In this document: positions 44,121-52,523 of the stretch, piece by piece
Layout: each line of letters starts with the position of its first letter
Position numbering within the stretch: position 1 is the stretch's first letter
Assembly (NCBI RefSeq): GCF_003096275.1
Contig: NZ_QENQ01000001.1
Span: forward strand, 1,355,755-1,419,754
DNA from: Sphingomonas pokkalii
GTDB lineage: Bacteria > Pseudomonadota > Alphaproteobacteria > Sphingomonadales > Sphingomonadaceae
Reading direction: 5' to 3'
DNA length: 64,000 nt
Position numbers and translations under genes: made by a program
The notes under the pieces: generated by a model
Seen by the model: only the letters and a program-made list of their open reading frames with translations
What the model was told of the DNA's origin: nothing
Databases searched by the model: none

Positions 44121-44561
44121 ATGACAAGACGACACGGCGTCGCTAAGGCTTTTGCTATGTTGGGGGCAATTCGAAGCAGGAAGAGCGTGCGCAGCCTTGC
44201 CGCTGCCCTGTTCGCATGCGCTCTGTTGCTGCGGATCGCGATCCCCGCCGGCTTCATGCCCGCCCAGACGGCGCATGGCATCGTCGTGCGCATGTGCGAC
44301 GGCATGAGCAGCGGCAAGACGATGGTCATCGACGTCGGCCTGCCGGACAAGGGCAAGCACCATCCCGAGCATGAGAAGCCGACCGTGCCGTGCGCGTTTG
44401 CGGGGCTCTCGGCGCCTGTACTCGGCGCCGATCCCGCGCTCGCCATGGTGCTGCCAGCAATGGTGCTGGGCGAATTCGCGCTGCCGCCGCCCTCGGACGT
44501 TCGCCTCGCCGACGCCGATTTCCTGACCCCGCCGCTTCGAGGGCCGCCCGCGCGCGCTTAA
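44121..44561 (+). CDS. DUF2946-like membrane protein (first copy)
   Basis: 146 residues from the ATG at 44121. A membrane segment (SLAAALFACALLLRIAIPAGFMP) is followed by MCDGMSSGKTMVIDVG, a His/Glu cluster KHHPEHEKP and PCAFAGLS, the small cysteine/histidine-bearing pattern of DUF2946 proteins that are often encoded beside copper-type TonB receptors. Likely periplasmic metal-binding with one N-terminal anchor. Followed after about 100 bases by a TonB receptor. A paralogue is at 47598. Confidence 0.75.
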   Translation: MTRRHGVAKAFAMLGAIRSRKSVRSLAAALFACALLLRIAIPAGFMPAQTAHGIVVRMCDGMSSGKTMVIDVGLPDKGKHHPEHEKPTVPCAFAGLSAPVLGADPALAMVLPAMVLGEFALPPPSDVRLADADFLTPPLRGPPARA

Positions 44562-44664
44562 GCGCCGGAGTGGATTGATCCCGTCGCGCGCCGCGCGGCT
44601 TGTTTCCCTGTTCTCCGGTGTGCTGCGCGCCTGTCGCGCATTCCCAGCCCTGCCGGAGAATTCC

Positions 44665-46746
44665 ATGCTCAAGACCCGAATGCTGGCGACGCTCGCCTGC
44701 ACCGTCGCGCCCGTTGCCGTCCATGCTCAGGACAAGCCCGCCCAGGGCTGGACCGCCGACGCCATCGTCGTGACCGGTCAGCGCGAAACCTATGCCATGC
44801 CGCAGACCACGACCGCGACGCGCACCGCCACGCCGGTCGAGAAAATCCCCCAGTCGATCCAGACGATCACCCGCACGCTGATCGAGGAGCAGGATCTCCA
44901 GACGCTGCCTGACGCGCTGGTCAATGTCTCGGGCGTGGTGCCCACCAGCATCGAGCAGACCGTGCTCCAGCCGACGCTCATCCGCGGCTTCGCGGTCAAT
45001 TATTACATCGACGGCGTGCCGACCTACCAGCTGCCGGCCGGCGTCGGAGACCCCGGCACGCTGGTCAATGTCGAGCGCATCGACGTCGCCAAGGGGCCGA
45101 CCGCGACGCTCTATGGCGGGGGCAGCGGCGCGCCACTGTCGGGGATCATCAACCTCGTCTCGCGCGATCCCTATGACCGGCTGGGCGTGAAGCTTACCGC
45201 GCGGGCCGGATCCTTCGGCACGGTGGGCGCAGAGGGCGACGTCAATCTGCCGCTGATGGCGGGCGTCGCCCTGCGGGTGACCGGCATGATCGACAGCGCC
45301 GACAGCTATGTCGACTTCGTCAGCCGCGATCGCCGCGCGATCTTCCCGACGCTGGCGATCGGCCTCGGCACCGATACCAGCCTCGTGGTGCGCGGGCGCT
45401 ACAGCAGGGTCGAGCAGACCGAATATGCCGGGCTGCCGGTGTCGCTGCTCGCCCCCGCCGCAGTGATCGACCGCGCCACCTATGCGGGATCGCGCGACAT
45501 GCCGCGCACCTGGATCGAGAACAAGGGACTGACCGGATCGCTCACCCACCGCTTCTCGGACCGGGTGGAGGCGAATCTGACCGTCGCGCGCACCATCACC
45601 AGCTTCGAGGAACGGGGCAGCTTCCCGTATGGCCAGATCAGCGGGACGATCTATAATTTCGGCACCGCCTATCTGCCGTCCGAGAGCAAGAAGACCTATG
45701 CGACCGGCACGGTTACCGCCCGCTTCGGGGAGGGTGGCCTGCGCCAGACGATCCTGGTCGGCGCCGATTATGACCATACCCGCTATTTCGGAGCGATGTA
45801 CTTCAACCCCGCCTGGGCGACGATCGACTATGCCCAGCCGCTGCCGGCACCGAATTTCGGCGGCGATCCTCCCTTCTATTTCGACCAGCACGACCGGCTG
45901 GAGAGCTTTGCCTTCTTCGCGCAGGACCAGATCGGCATTGGCGATCGGCTCGACGTGACGCTCGGCCTGCGCTGGACCCATATCAAGGTTGCCAGCAATG
46001 TCGGCGTGGCGACCGAGGACACCGCGGAGAAGGTGACCCCGCGAGTCGGCGCGACCTTCCGCCTCGTCGACGGCATCTCGCTGTTCGGCGGCTATGCCGA
46101 GGGGTTCCAGGGCGTGGTCGGCGGCGGCTTCTATACCATCACCCCCAAGCCCGAGACGTCGCAGGCCTGGGAAGGCGGGATCAAGTTCGCGGCGCCGATC
46201 AAGGGCCTGACAGGCACCGCCGCGCTCTACCAGATCACCCGCCAAAATGTGGTGACCGCCGATCCGGTGATCCCCTTCGCCAACATCCAGACCGGCGAGC
46301 AGCGCGCCCGCGGCGCCGAACTCGACCTGATTTATGAGCCGGTCCCCTCGGTGTCGCTGCTATTCAACTATGCCTATACCGACGCCAAGGTCACCAAGGA
46401 CAACAGCCTGCCGGTCGGCGACCGGCTGCGCGCGGTGCCGGCGCATAGCGGGCGGCTCGCGGCGCGCTACCGGTTCCGCGACGGCGCACTGCGGGGCTTT
46501 TCGCTGGGAAGCGGCGTCACCGCCGTCTCGCGGCGCGAACTGACCTTGCCCAACACGGTATCGATCCAGGGAATGGCGCTGGTCGATGCCCAGGCCGCCT
46601 ACGATCTCGGCCCCGTCACGCTCAGCCTGTCGGTGACCAACCTGCTAGGTAACGACGGGCTGGAGCCGTACCAGTATTTCGGCGGCCCCTATGTGATCCC
46701 CACCCAGCCGCGCTCGGCCTTCCTCACGCTCAAGGGAGCGTTCTGA
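44665..46746 (+). CDS. TonB-dependent siderophore-type receptor
   Basis: 693 residues from the ATG at 44665 (CCGGAGAATTCC upstream). Signal peptide MLKTRMLATLACTVAPVAVHAQ, TonB box DAIVVTGQRE, plug with TPVEKIPQSIQTITRTLI, VERIDVAKGPTATLYGGGSGAPLSG IINLVS, then barrel to the C-terminal AFLTLKGAF. The plug style is that of ferric-siderophore receptors (FhuA/FpvA class); the neighbouring DUF2946 and copper genes make a chalkophore or copper complex a possible ligand. Its stop overlaps the DJ-1 gene start. Confidence 0.92.
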   Translation: MLKTRMLATLACTVAPVAVHAQDKPAQGWTADAIVVTGQRETYAMPQTTTATRTATPVEKIPQSIQTITRTLIEEQDLQTLPDALVNVSGVVPTSIEQTVLQPTLIRGFAVNYYIDGVPTYQLPAGVGDPGTLVNVERIDVAKGPTATLYGGGSGAPLSGIINLVSRDPYDRLGVKLTARAGSFGTVGAEGDVNLPLMAGVALRVTGMIDSADSYVDFVSRDRRAIFPTLAIGLGTDTSLVVRGRYSRVEQTEYAGLPVSLLAPAAVIDRATYAGSRDMPRTWIENKGLTGSLTHRFSDRVEANLTVARTITSFEERGSFPYGQISGTIYNFGTAYLPSESKKTYATGTVTARFGEGGLRQTILVGADYDHTRYFGAMYFNPAWATIDYAQPLPAPNFGGDPPFYFDQHDRLESFAFFAQDQIGIGDRLDVTLGLRWTHIKVASNVGVATEDTAEKVTPRVGATFRLVDGISLFGGYAEGFQGVVGGGFYTITPKPETSQAWEGGIKFAAPIKGLTGTAALYQITRQNVVTADPVIPFANIQTGEQRARGAELDLIYEPVPSVSLLFNYAYTDAKVTKDNSLPVGDRLRAVPAHSGRLAARYRFRDGALRGFSLGSGVTAVSRRELTLPNTVSIQGMALVDAQAAYDLGPVTLSLSVTNLLGNDGLEPYQYFGGPYVIPTQPRSAFLTLKGAF

Positions 46747-47564
46747 TGGAGGGCTTCGATCGCCGCACCGCGCTGATGATGGGGCTGTTCGGCGCACTGG
46801 CCGCCAGCCGGGCCAGCGCGCAGACCGCCGCCGATCCACACGCCGGCCACGCCATGGCCGCGATGCCGCCGGGCTGGGTCAAACCCGACCAGATCGCCAT
46901 GCTCTGCTATCCCGGCATGACCATCCTCGATCTGATCGGGCCGCAATATATGTTCGCGGCGCTGATGGGCGCGACGGTCCATCTAGTCGGCAAGACGCGC
47001 GATCCGATGACCAGCGATACCGGGGTCACCATCCTCCCCACCGCGACCTTCGCGGAGTGCCCGAAGGACCTGACCGTGCTGTTCGCACCCGGCGGCACGA
47101 GCGGGACGCTGGCGGCGATGCGCGACGACGCCACGCGTGCCTTCATCGCCGATCGCGGTGCCCGAGCACGCTATGTCACCTCGGTTTGCACCGGGGCGCT
47201 GATCCTGGGGGCTGCGGGACTGCTCAAGGGCTATCGCGCGACGACCCATTGGGCCGCGCTGGAAACGCTCACCGATTGCGGCGCGACGCCGGTGTCCGAG
47301 CGCGTCGTGCGCGACCGCAACCGTATCACCGGCGCCGGGGTCACCGCCGGGCTCGATTTCGGGCTCGCGATGGTCGCCGAGCTGCGCGACCCAGTCTATG
47401 CGCAGGGTGTGCAGCTGGGCTGCGAATACGATCCGCAGCCGCCCTTCCATGCCGGCTCAACCCGCACCGCCCCCCCAGAGGTGCAGGCCATCATGAAGTC
47501 GATGTACACCGCCTTTCCGGGCCAGGTGCGTGCGGCGCTCGCCGCGGTGAAGGGGCCGTCGTGA
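46746..47564 (+). CDS. exported DJ-1/PfpI family protein
   Basis: 272 residues. The N-terminus MEGFDRRTALMMGLFGALAASRASA looks like a twin-arginine or Sec signal, and the mature start DPHAGHAMAAM is a His/Met-rich metal-binding-like stretch. The DJ-1/PfpI domain has the nucleophile Cys148 in VTSVCTGALILGAAGLL, with HWAALETL and DRNRITGAGVTAGLDFGL, the pattern of isonitrile-hydratase-like members. Export of such a protein is unusual and, with isonitrile-containing chalkophores in mind, intriguing. Translationally coupled to the receptor (TGATG). Confidence 0.85.
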   Translation: MEGFDRRTALMMGLFGALAASRASAQTAADPHAGHAMAAMPPGWVKPDQIAMLCYPGMTILDLIGPQYMFAALMGATVHLVGKTRDPMTSDTGVTILPTATFAECPKDLTVLFAPGGTSGTLAAMRDDATRAFIADRGARARYVTSVCTGALILGAAGLLKGYRATTHWAALETLTDCGATPVSERVVRDRNRITGAGVTAGLDFGLAMVAELRDPVYAQGVQLGCEYDPQPPFHAGSTRTAPPEVQAIMKSMYTAFPGQVRAALAAVKGPS

Positions 47565-47597
47565 TTGCGCGCAACCCAAGGCTGCAGGGCTGAGTCG

Positions 47598-48002
47598 ATG
47601 CCGCTGACCGCCCGGATCCGCCACTCCACGCACGCACGGCGCGTCTTCGCGCTGCTGCTGCTGTGCGTCCTGGCGATCCGGGCTGCGATCCCGACAGGGT
47701 ACATGCCGGTCGCCTATGCGCATGGCATCACAATCTCCTTCTGCACGGGCCAGGGCGCAGTGAAGGCGTTCCTGCCCATTCCCCAGCGTGAGGATGGCCA
47801 TGACCATCATGGCCCGGCGGCGCCCCCCTGCGCCTTCGCCGCCGGGCTCGGCGGTCCCCTGATCGAGCCGATCGAGACGGCGTTCGGCGTCAAGGTGCCG
47901 CAAACCTTCAATGCAGTGCCTCCGCACGCAATGGAGGATATGGCCGTCCACAGCCTCGCGGCGCCGCCGCCGCCCGCCCAAGGCCCTCCTTCGCGCGCCT
48001 GA
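47598..48002 (+). CDS. DUF2946-like membrane protein (second copy)
   Basis: 134 residues from the ATG at 47598. Same design as the copy at 44121: anchor VFALLLLCVLAIRAAIPTGYMP, FCTGQGAVKAF, His-rich EDGHDHHGP, PPCAFAAGL and a Pro-rich tail ending PPSRA. The two copies differ considerably, so duplication is old or they were acquired together. Confidence 0.72.
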   Translation: MPLTARIRHSTHARRVFALLLLCVLAIRAAIPTGYMPVAYAHGITISFCTGQGAVKAFLPIPQREDGHDHHGPAAPPCAFAAGLGGPLIEPIETAFGVKVPQTFNAVPPHAMEDMAVHSLAAPPPPAQGPPSRA

Positions 48003-48099
48003 CGCAGGCGCGGCGCATCGATCTCGGTCGCCGCTGACGGCGCATGGCTGGCCATGCGCAGGCCCCTCAGGGGGTTCGAAGAGCTGATGAGGTCCCAAA

Positions 48100-48273
48100 A
48101 TGTCCAACATTGCAACGGCGCCCACGCCGTTCATCGCCTGGCTGCGCCGGACGCGCCGCTCGGCCTGGCTGTTGATCGGCCTGTGCCTGGTCTTTCGCGT
48201 TGGTGACGCGGTGCTTGGCGACAGCACCGCCGCCGATCCGAGCACGCCCGCCATGGCGGCGATGTCCCAATGA
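48100..48273 (+). CDS. 57-residue hypothetical membrane protein
   Basis: MSNIATAPTPFIAWLRRTRR, then the helix SAWLLIGLCLVFRVGDAVL, ending STPAMAAMSQ. The stop overlaps the next start (ATGA), so it is probably translated with the following DUF2244 gene. No family recognised. Confidence 0.55.
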   Translation: MSNIATAPTPFIAWLRRTRRSAWLLIGLCLVFRVGDAVLGDSTAADPSTPAMAAMSQ

Positions 48274-48797
48274 GCGCCGAGGCCCTTTCCGGGCGCACGC
48301 CGCCAGACGCGATCGGTCCGTGGCAGGCGACAGCCAACACCGAGAACGAGATCCGCATGATCGCGCCGCGGTCAACGCTGCCGATCCAGGGCAAATATCT
48401 GCTCTGGGCCGCCGGTGTCGCAGCCGCGCTGGTGTCGCTGCGTTTCGTCCTGATCGGTGCCTGGCCGGTGCTCCTGTTCTCGGTGCTCGACATCGGCGGT
48501 CTCGCGGTGGCGCTGTACCTGTTCAGCAAGGGTCCTGTCCCCGAGGAACGGCTGCGCGTCGCGGGCGGGATCGTCGAGCTCGTCCGCCTCGACGGGCGCG
48601 GACGCCAGTCCCGAATCGCCCTGCCAGCCTATTGGACGCGGATCGAGGCGAGCGGTCGCACCGAACTCGACCATGCGCTGTGGCTCGTCTTCCGCCGCGA
48701 GCGATACCCGATCGGCCAATGCGTGTCGGCCGCCGAGCGGCGCGCGCTCGAGCCGCGAATCCGGGCGCTGCTGCAAACCGCGCGGGGCGCCGCGTGA
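48270..48797 (+). CDS. DUF2244-like membrane protein
   Basis: 175 residues: a hydrophilic start, two adjacent membrane helices (LLWAAGVAAALVSLRFVLIGAWPVLLFSVLDIGGLAVALYLF, about 44-85) and a cytoplasmic basic tail with LRVAGGIVELVRLDGRGRQ, the DUF2244 pattern. A more N-terminal Met at residue 30 is a possible start. The family is often found with cytochrome oxidase genes. Here it is coupled to a PepSY protein. Confidence 0.75.
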   Translation: MSAEALSGRTPPDAIGPWQATANTENEIRMIAPRSTLPIQGKYLLWAAGVAAALVSLRFVLIGAWPVLLFSVLDIGGLAVALYLFSKGPVPEERLRVAGGIVELVRLDGRGRQSRIALPAYWTRIEASGRTELDHALWLVFRRERYPIGQCVSAAERRALEPRIRALLQTARGAA

Positions 48798-49936
48798 CCG
48801 CACGCACCCGTATCCTTCTGCGCCAGCTCCATCTCTGGCTCGGCCTCGGGCTCGGCGGGCTGTTCGCGCTGCTGGGCGCGACCGGCTCGGCGCTGGTCTT
48901 CTATATCGAGATCGACAAGGCGCTGCATCCGGCGATTCAACAGCCCGTGTCCACGTCGGCGCTGGACTGGGCCTCGCCGACCTGGGACCGCGCACTGGCG
49001 ACCGCCCGGACGCACTGGCCCGATCCCCACGGCAACTGGTCGTTCGAGTCGACCGGCGAGCCCGGCGCCATCCCCGCGCGCTACTACCCGTCGGAAGAGC
49101 ATGGCCACCACGCGCCGCGCGAGATGGTGTGGTTCTCGCCCGATGGTGCCCAAGTGCTCCGCGCCGAGCCCTGGGGCGGCTATCTGATGAGCTGGCTCTA
49201 CGAACTGCACATGCACCTCCTCGCGGGCGAGCTCGGCAGCCAGGTCGTCGGCTGGTCGGGATGCGCGATGCTGGTGCTGCTGGTCAGCGGCATCGTTGTC
49301 TGGTGGCCGCGTGGGTCGTGGCGCAAGGCGCTCGCCTTCAAGCGCAACGCCGTGCCGATTCGGCGGCTGCGTGACCTCCACAAGCTGGCGGGCGTGTGGA
49401 GCATGGGCCTGCTCTTTGTCCTGGTCGGCACCGGGGCGCTGCTGGCGCTGCCTACGGTCAAGGCGCAGTTACTGACCGCGACGATCGCGGTACCCGACAC
49501 CATCCCCGACCCGCAATCAAGCGCGTCGCGCGGACGGCAAATCCCGATCGCGCGGGCGCTCGCCGCCGCACGCCGGGCAGTGCCGGAGGCTCGCCTCGCC
49601 TTTATCGACGTGCCGGGCGCGGGACCGAAGCCGTTCCGCATCCGGGTGCAAATGCCGGGCGACCCGCATCGCCGCTTCCCCGGCAGCTTCGTCTTTATCG
49701 ACCAATATTCCGGCGCCGTGCTCGCCGTCCATGACGTGCGGCGCGGCAATGCCGCGACGACCACCGTCAAATGGATCCGCGTCCTGCACGACGGATCGAT
49801 CCTGGGCCTTTCGACCCGCATCCTCGCCGTGATCCTCGGCCTCGTTCCGCTCGGTCTGTTCGCGACCGGGTTCCTCCACTGGCGCCGACGCCTCGCGGCC
49901 CGCGCCCAAGCACATAAAACAGGGAGTTTCTCGTGA
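48794..49936 (+). CDS. PepSY-associated TM-helix protein (PiuB-like)
   Basis: 380 residues from a GTG overlapping the DUF2244 stop. LLRQLHLWLGLGLGGLFALLGATGSALVFYIEID is the first PepSY_TM helix with its conserved HLW; others are at about 130-160 (LLAGELGSQVVGWSGCAMLVLLVSG), 200-225 and the C-terminus. Family members reduce or handle metal-chelator complexes in the inner membrane and are commonly next to TonB receptors, as here. Stop overlaps the following receptor start. Confidence 0.87.
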   Translation: MTARTRILLRQLHLWLGLGLGGLFALLGATGSALVFYIEIDKALHPAIQQPVSTSALDWASPTWDRALATARTHWPDPHGNWSFESTGEPGAIPARYYPSEEHGHHAPREMVWFSPDGAQVLRAEPWGGYLMSWLYELHMHLLAGELGSQVVGWSGCAMLVLLVSGIVVWWPRGSWRKALAFKRNAVPIRRLRDLHKLAGVWSMGLLFVLVGTGALLALPTVKAQLLTATIAVPDTIPDPQSSASRGRQIPIARALAAARRAVPEARLAFIDVPGAGPKPFRIRVQMPGDPHRRFPGSFVFIDQYSGAVLAVHDVRRGNAATTTVKWIRVLHDGSILGLSTRILAVILGLVPLGLFATGFLHWRRRLAARAQAHKTGSFS

Positions 49937-52071
49937 AATCATCGTTCGCCGCCATCACGGCGTGTCTTGTCGCGTCTCCGGCGCTGGCCCAGATCACCGA
50001 CAATTCCGCCGAGCGCGACACCATCCTCGTTACCGGCCAGCAGCTCGAGCAGCAAACCGAGGTGTCCGGCCGGCTCGGCCTCTCGATCCGCGAGACGCCG
50101 GCGGTGGTCGATATCGTTACCCAGCGGGATTTCCAGCTCCAGGGCGTCCGCAACGCGATCGAGGCGATGAACGCCGCGCCCGGGGTCGCCTCCGGCAACC
50201 TGCCCGGATCGATCGGCGCGGTGTCGATTCGCGGTTTTCAGCGCGCGGTGAACTATCTCTATGACGGCGTGCGCATGGCCAATTCGGACGTCGGCGTGCG
50301 CAACTGGGATGCCTGGTCGTTCGAGCGGATCGAAGTCATCAAGGGACCGGCCTCGGTCACCTCGGGCGAAGGCGCGCTGGCCGGCGCGATCAACTTCGTG
50401 CCGCGCCGCCCCACGCTCGACGGGGCGAGCGGCGAGATGCTGGCGAGCTATGGCAGCTTCGATACCGCACGCCTCGCCGCCGATGTGAACCTGCCGCTCG
50501 GCAAGACAGTGGCGGTGCGCGGCGACGTGTCGTTCTCGCGATCGTCAGGCTGGATCGACGATGCCGACAGCCGGACCTTCGCGGCGACGGGCTCGCTGCT
50601 GTTCAAGCCCAGCGACCGCTTCTCGCTGGTGGTCTCGGTCGACCATTTCGAGGACCGGTTCGAGACCGCCTATTACGGCACGCCGGTCGTCGCGCGGTCG
50701 GTGGCGCGCGACCCGTCATCGGCGGTGTCGGGCAGTTCCGGGCTGGTGCTCGACAAGGCGATGCGCCGGACCAACTTCGACTATACCGACGGCAACGACG
50801 GGTCGAACACGACCTGGCTGCGCGCCCGCGCCGACTATGCGCTGAGCGACACGCTCAAGCTCGTCAGCGATACCAGCTATTATGACAGCTTCCGCGACTA
50901 TAAGGACGCCGACGAATATAGCTTCAACACCACGACCGGGCGGATCGATCGTGGCGCCACCTATATCAGCCACGATCACCAATATTGGAACCAGCGCCTC
51001 CACCTCGCCTTTGACGGCCGGATCGCAGGGCTCCGCAATCGCTTCACGATCGGCGCCGAATTCGGCCATACCGATTTCTTCACGGTGCGGCGCTTCGGCG
51101 CCTCGTCCGTCGATCCGTTCAATCCGGTGCGGGGCACCTTCCCGGCCGACACCCCCGCCAATTTCTCGACGCGCCAGGACGTCACCGCCAAGGTCGATGC
51201 GCTTGCGATCTTCGCCGAGGATGCGCTCAATCTGACCGACCAGTGGCTGGTCGTCGGCGGGTTCCGCTATGACGATGTGAAGCTCGACCGCAGCGTCCGC
51301 AACGCCACCAGCGGCGCGGTCCAGGCCTATGGCCAGACCTATCACCCGATCTCGTGGCGCGCGGGCACGGTCTACAGTGTCACGCCCCGTACCCAGTTGT
51401 TCGCGCAATATACCCGCGCGGTCACCCCGGTCAGCGGCCTGCTGTTTCTCAGCGCCGCGAACGCGAAGTTCGAACTGACCACCGGCTATTCCTACGAGGG
51501 CGGTATCAAGACCTCGCTCAGCGGAACCGGAGTCGAACTGACCGCGTCGGCCTTCTATATCCGGCAGGACGACATCCTCACGCGCGATCCGACCAACCCG
51601 GCGGTAGTGTTCCAGGGCGGTGCGCAGCGCTCGCGCGGGGCGGAAATCTCGCTCAACCTGCCGGTCACGCCGGAGCTGAACGTGACCGCAAGCGGGACGC
51701 TGCTTGATGCCGAATATCTGGAACTGATCGAGGCGGGCGGCGTCAACCGCGCGGGCAACCGGCCGCAGAATGTCCCCGAGCAGCTGGCCGATCTCGTCGT
51801 CACCTGGTCGCCCAAGGCGCTCCCGATCACGCTGGTCGGCAGCATGCGCCACAATGGCGATTTCTACACCGAGACCGCGAACGTCACCAAGGTCAACGCC
51901 TTCACGATGTTCGACGCTGCGGTGTCGTGGAACGCATCCTTCGGCACGCTGACGCTGCGCGGACGCAACCTCACCGACAAATTCTATGCGGACTGGTCCG
52001 GCTACGCCTCCGGCCTCGTCTTCATCGGCGCGCCGCGCAGCGTCGAGCTGTCGTTCACCCGCAAATTCTGA
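49933..52071 (+). CDS. TonB-dependent receptor (second of the block)
   Basis: 712 residues from a GTG start. Signal peptide KSSFAAITACLVASPALAQ; TonB box RDTILVTGQQ; plug with ETPAVVDIVTQRDFQLQGV, VSIRGFQRAVNYLYDGVRM, FERIEVIKGPASVTSGEGALAGAINFV; barrel ending APRSVELSFTRKF. Siderophore-type. Its coupling to the PepSY gene suggests import followed by release in the periplasm or at the inner membrane. Confidence 0.92.
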   Translation: MKSSFAAITACLVASPALAQITDNSAERDTILVTGQQLEQQTEVSGRLGLSIRETPAVVDIVTQRDFQLQGVRNAIEAMNAAPGVASGNLPGSIGAVSIRGFQRAVNYLYDGVRMANSDVGVRNWDAWSFERIEVIKGPASVTSGEGALAGAINFVPRRPTLDGASGEMLASYGSFDTARLAADVNLPLGKTVAVRGDVSFSRSSGWIDDADSRTFAATGSLLFKPSDRFSLVVSVDHFEDRFETAYYGTPVVARSVARDPSSAVSGSSGLVLDKAMRRTNFDYTDGNDGSNTTWLRARADYALSDTLKLVSDTSYYDSFRDYKDADEYSFNTTTGRIDRGATYISHDHQYWNQRLHLAFDGRIAGLRNRFTIGAEFGHTDFFTVRRFGASSVDPFNPVRGTFPADTPANFSTRQDVTAKVDALAIFAEDALNLTDQWLVVGGFRYDDVKLDRSVRNATSGAVQAYGQTYHPISWRAGTVYSVTPRTQLFAQYTRAVTPVSGLLFLSAANAKFELTTGYSYEGGIKTSLSGTGVELTASAFYIRQDDILTRDPTNPAVVFQGGAQRSRGAEISLNLPVTPELNVTASGTLLDAEYLELIEAGGVNRAGNRPQNVPEQLADLVVTWSPKALPITLVGSMRHNGDFYTETANVTKVNAFTMFDAAVSWNASFGTLTLRGRNLTDKFYADWSGYASGLVFIGAPRSVELSFTRKF

Positions 52072-52094
52072 CGCGCTTTCCAGGAGACGAACGC

Positions 52095-52472
52095 ATGTAT
52101 GCCATCCCTGCACTTGTCGCTGCCGCCGCGCTGCTGACGCCGGCTGTCGCTTCCGCGCAGTCCTCTGCACCAGCCACAGTTCCGCAAGCGGCCGCCTTCA
52201 CGCTGCCGCCTTTGCCCTATGCGACCAGCGCGCTCGAACCGGCGATCGATGCCGAGACGATGACCATCCATCACGACCGGCACCACAAGGCCTATGTCGA
52301 CGCGCTCAACAAGGCGGTGGGCGAAACGCCCGCCCTCGTCGGCCAGTCGCTCGAACAGCTCGTCGCCAGGGCGGGTACCCTGCCGGCGGTGATCCGCAAC
52401 AATGCCGGCGGACAGGCCCAGGCCCGCGAAGCAGCCGAGGCGGCGGGCAAGCGGCTGGGGACAACGTCGTAA
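52095..52472 (+). pseudogene. truncated exported Fe/Mn superoxide dismutase
   Basis: 125 residues: signal peptide MYAIPALVAAAALLTPAVASAQ, then the SOD start FTLPPLPYATSALEPAIDAETM, TIHHDRHHKAYVDALNKAV with the first metal-ligand His, and VIRNNAGGQ. There the homology stops, exactly before the His of the second ligand (the RNN.GG.xNH region), and a different 18-residue tail AQAREAAEAAGKRLGTTS ends the frame. Three of four metal ligands are missing, so it cannot be an active SOD. It could be a gene remnant or a repurposed peptide. Confidence 0.8.
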
Positions 52473-52523
52473 ATCGGCGCTGACACGGAACAACGCACAT
52501 ATAGTAAAAGGGGGAATATCAGC

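Noticed and set aside
43726..44124. 132-codon open frame after tRNA-Ser
   Set aside because: Starts at the tRNA end, lacks a ribosome site and shows no domain or codon bias.
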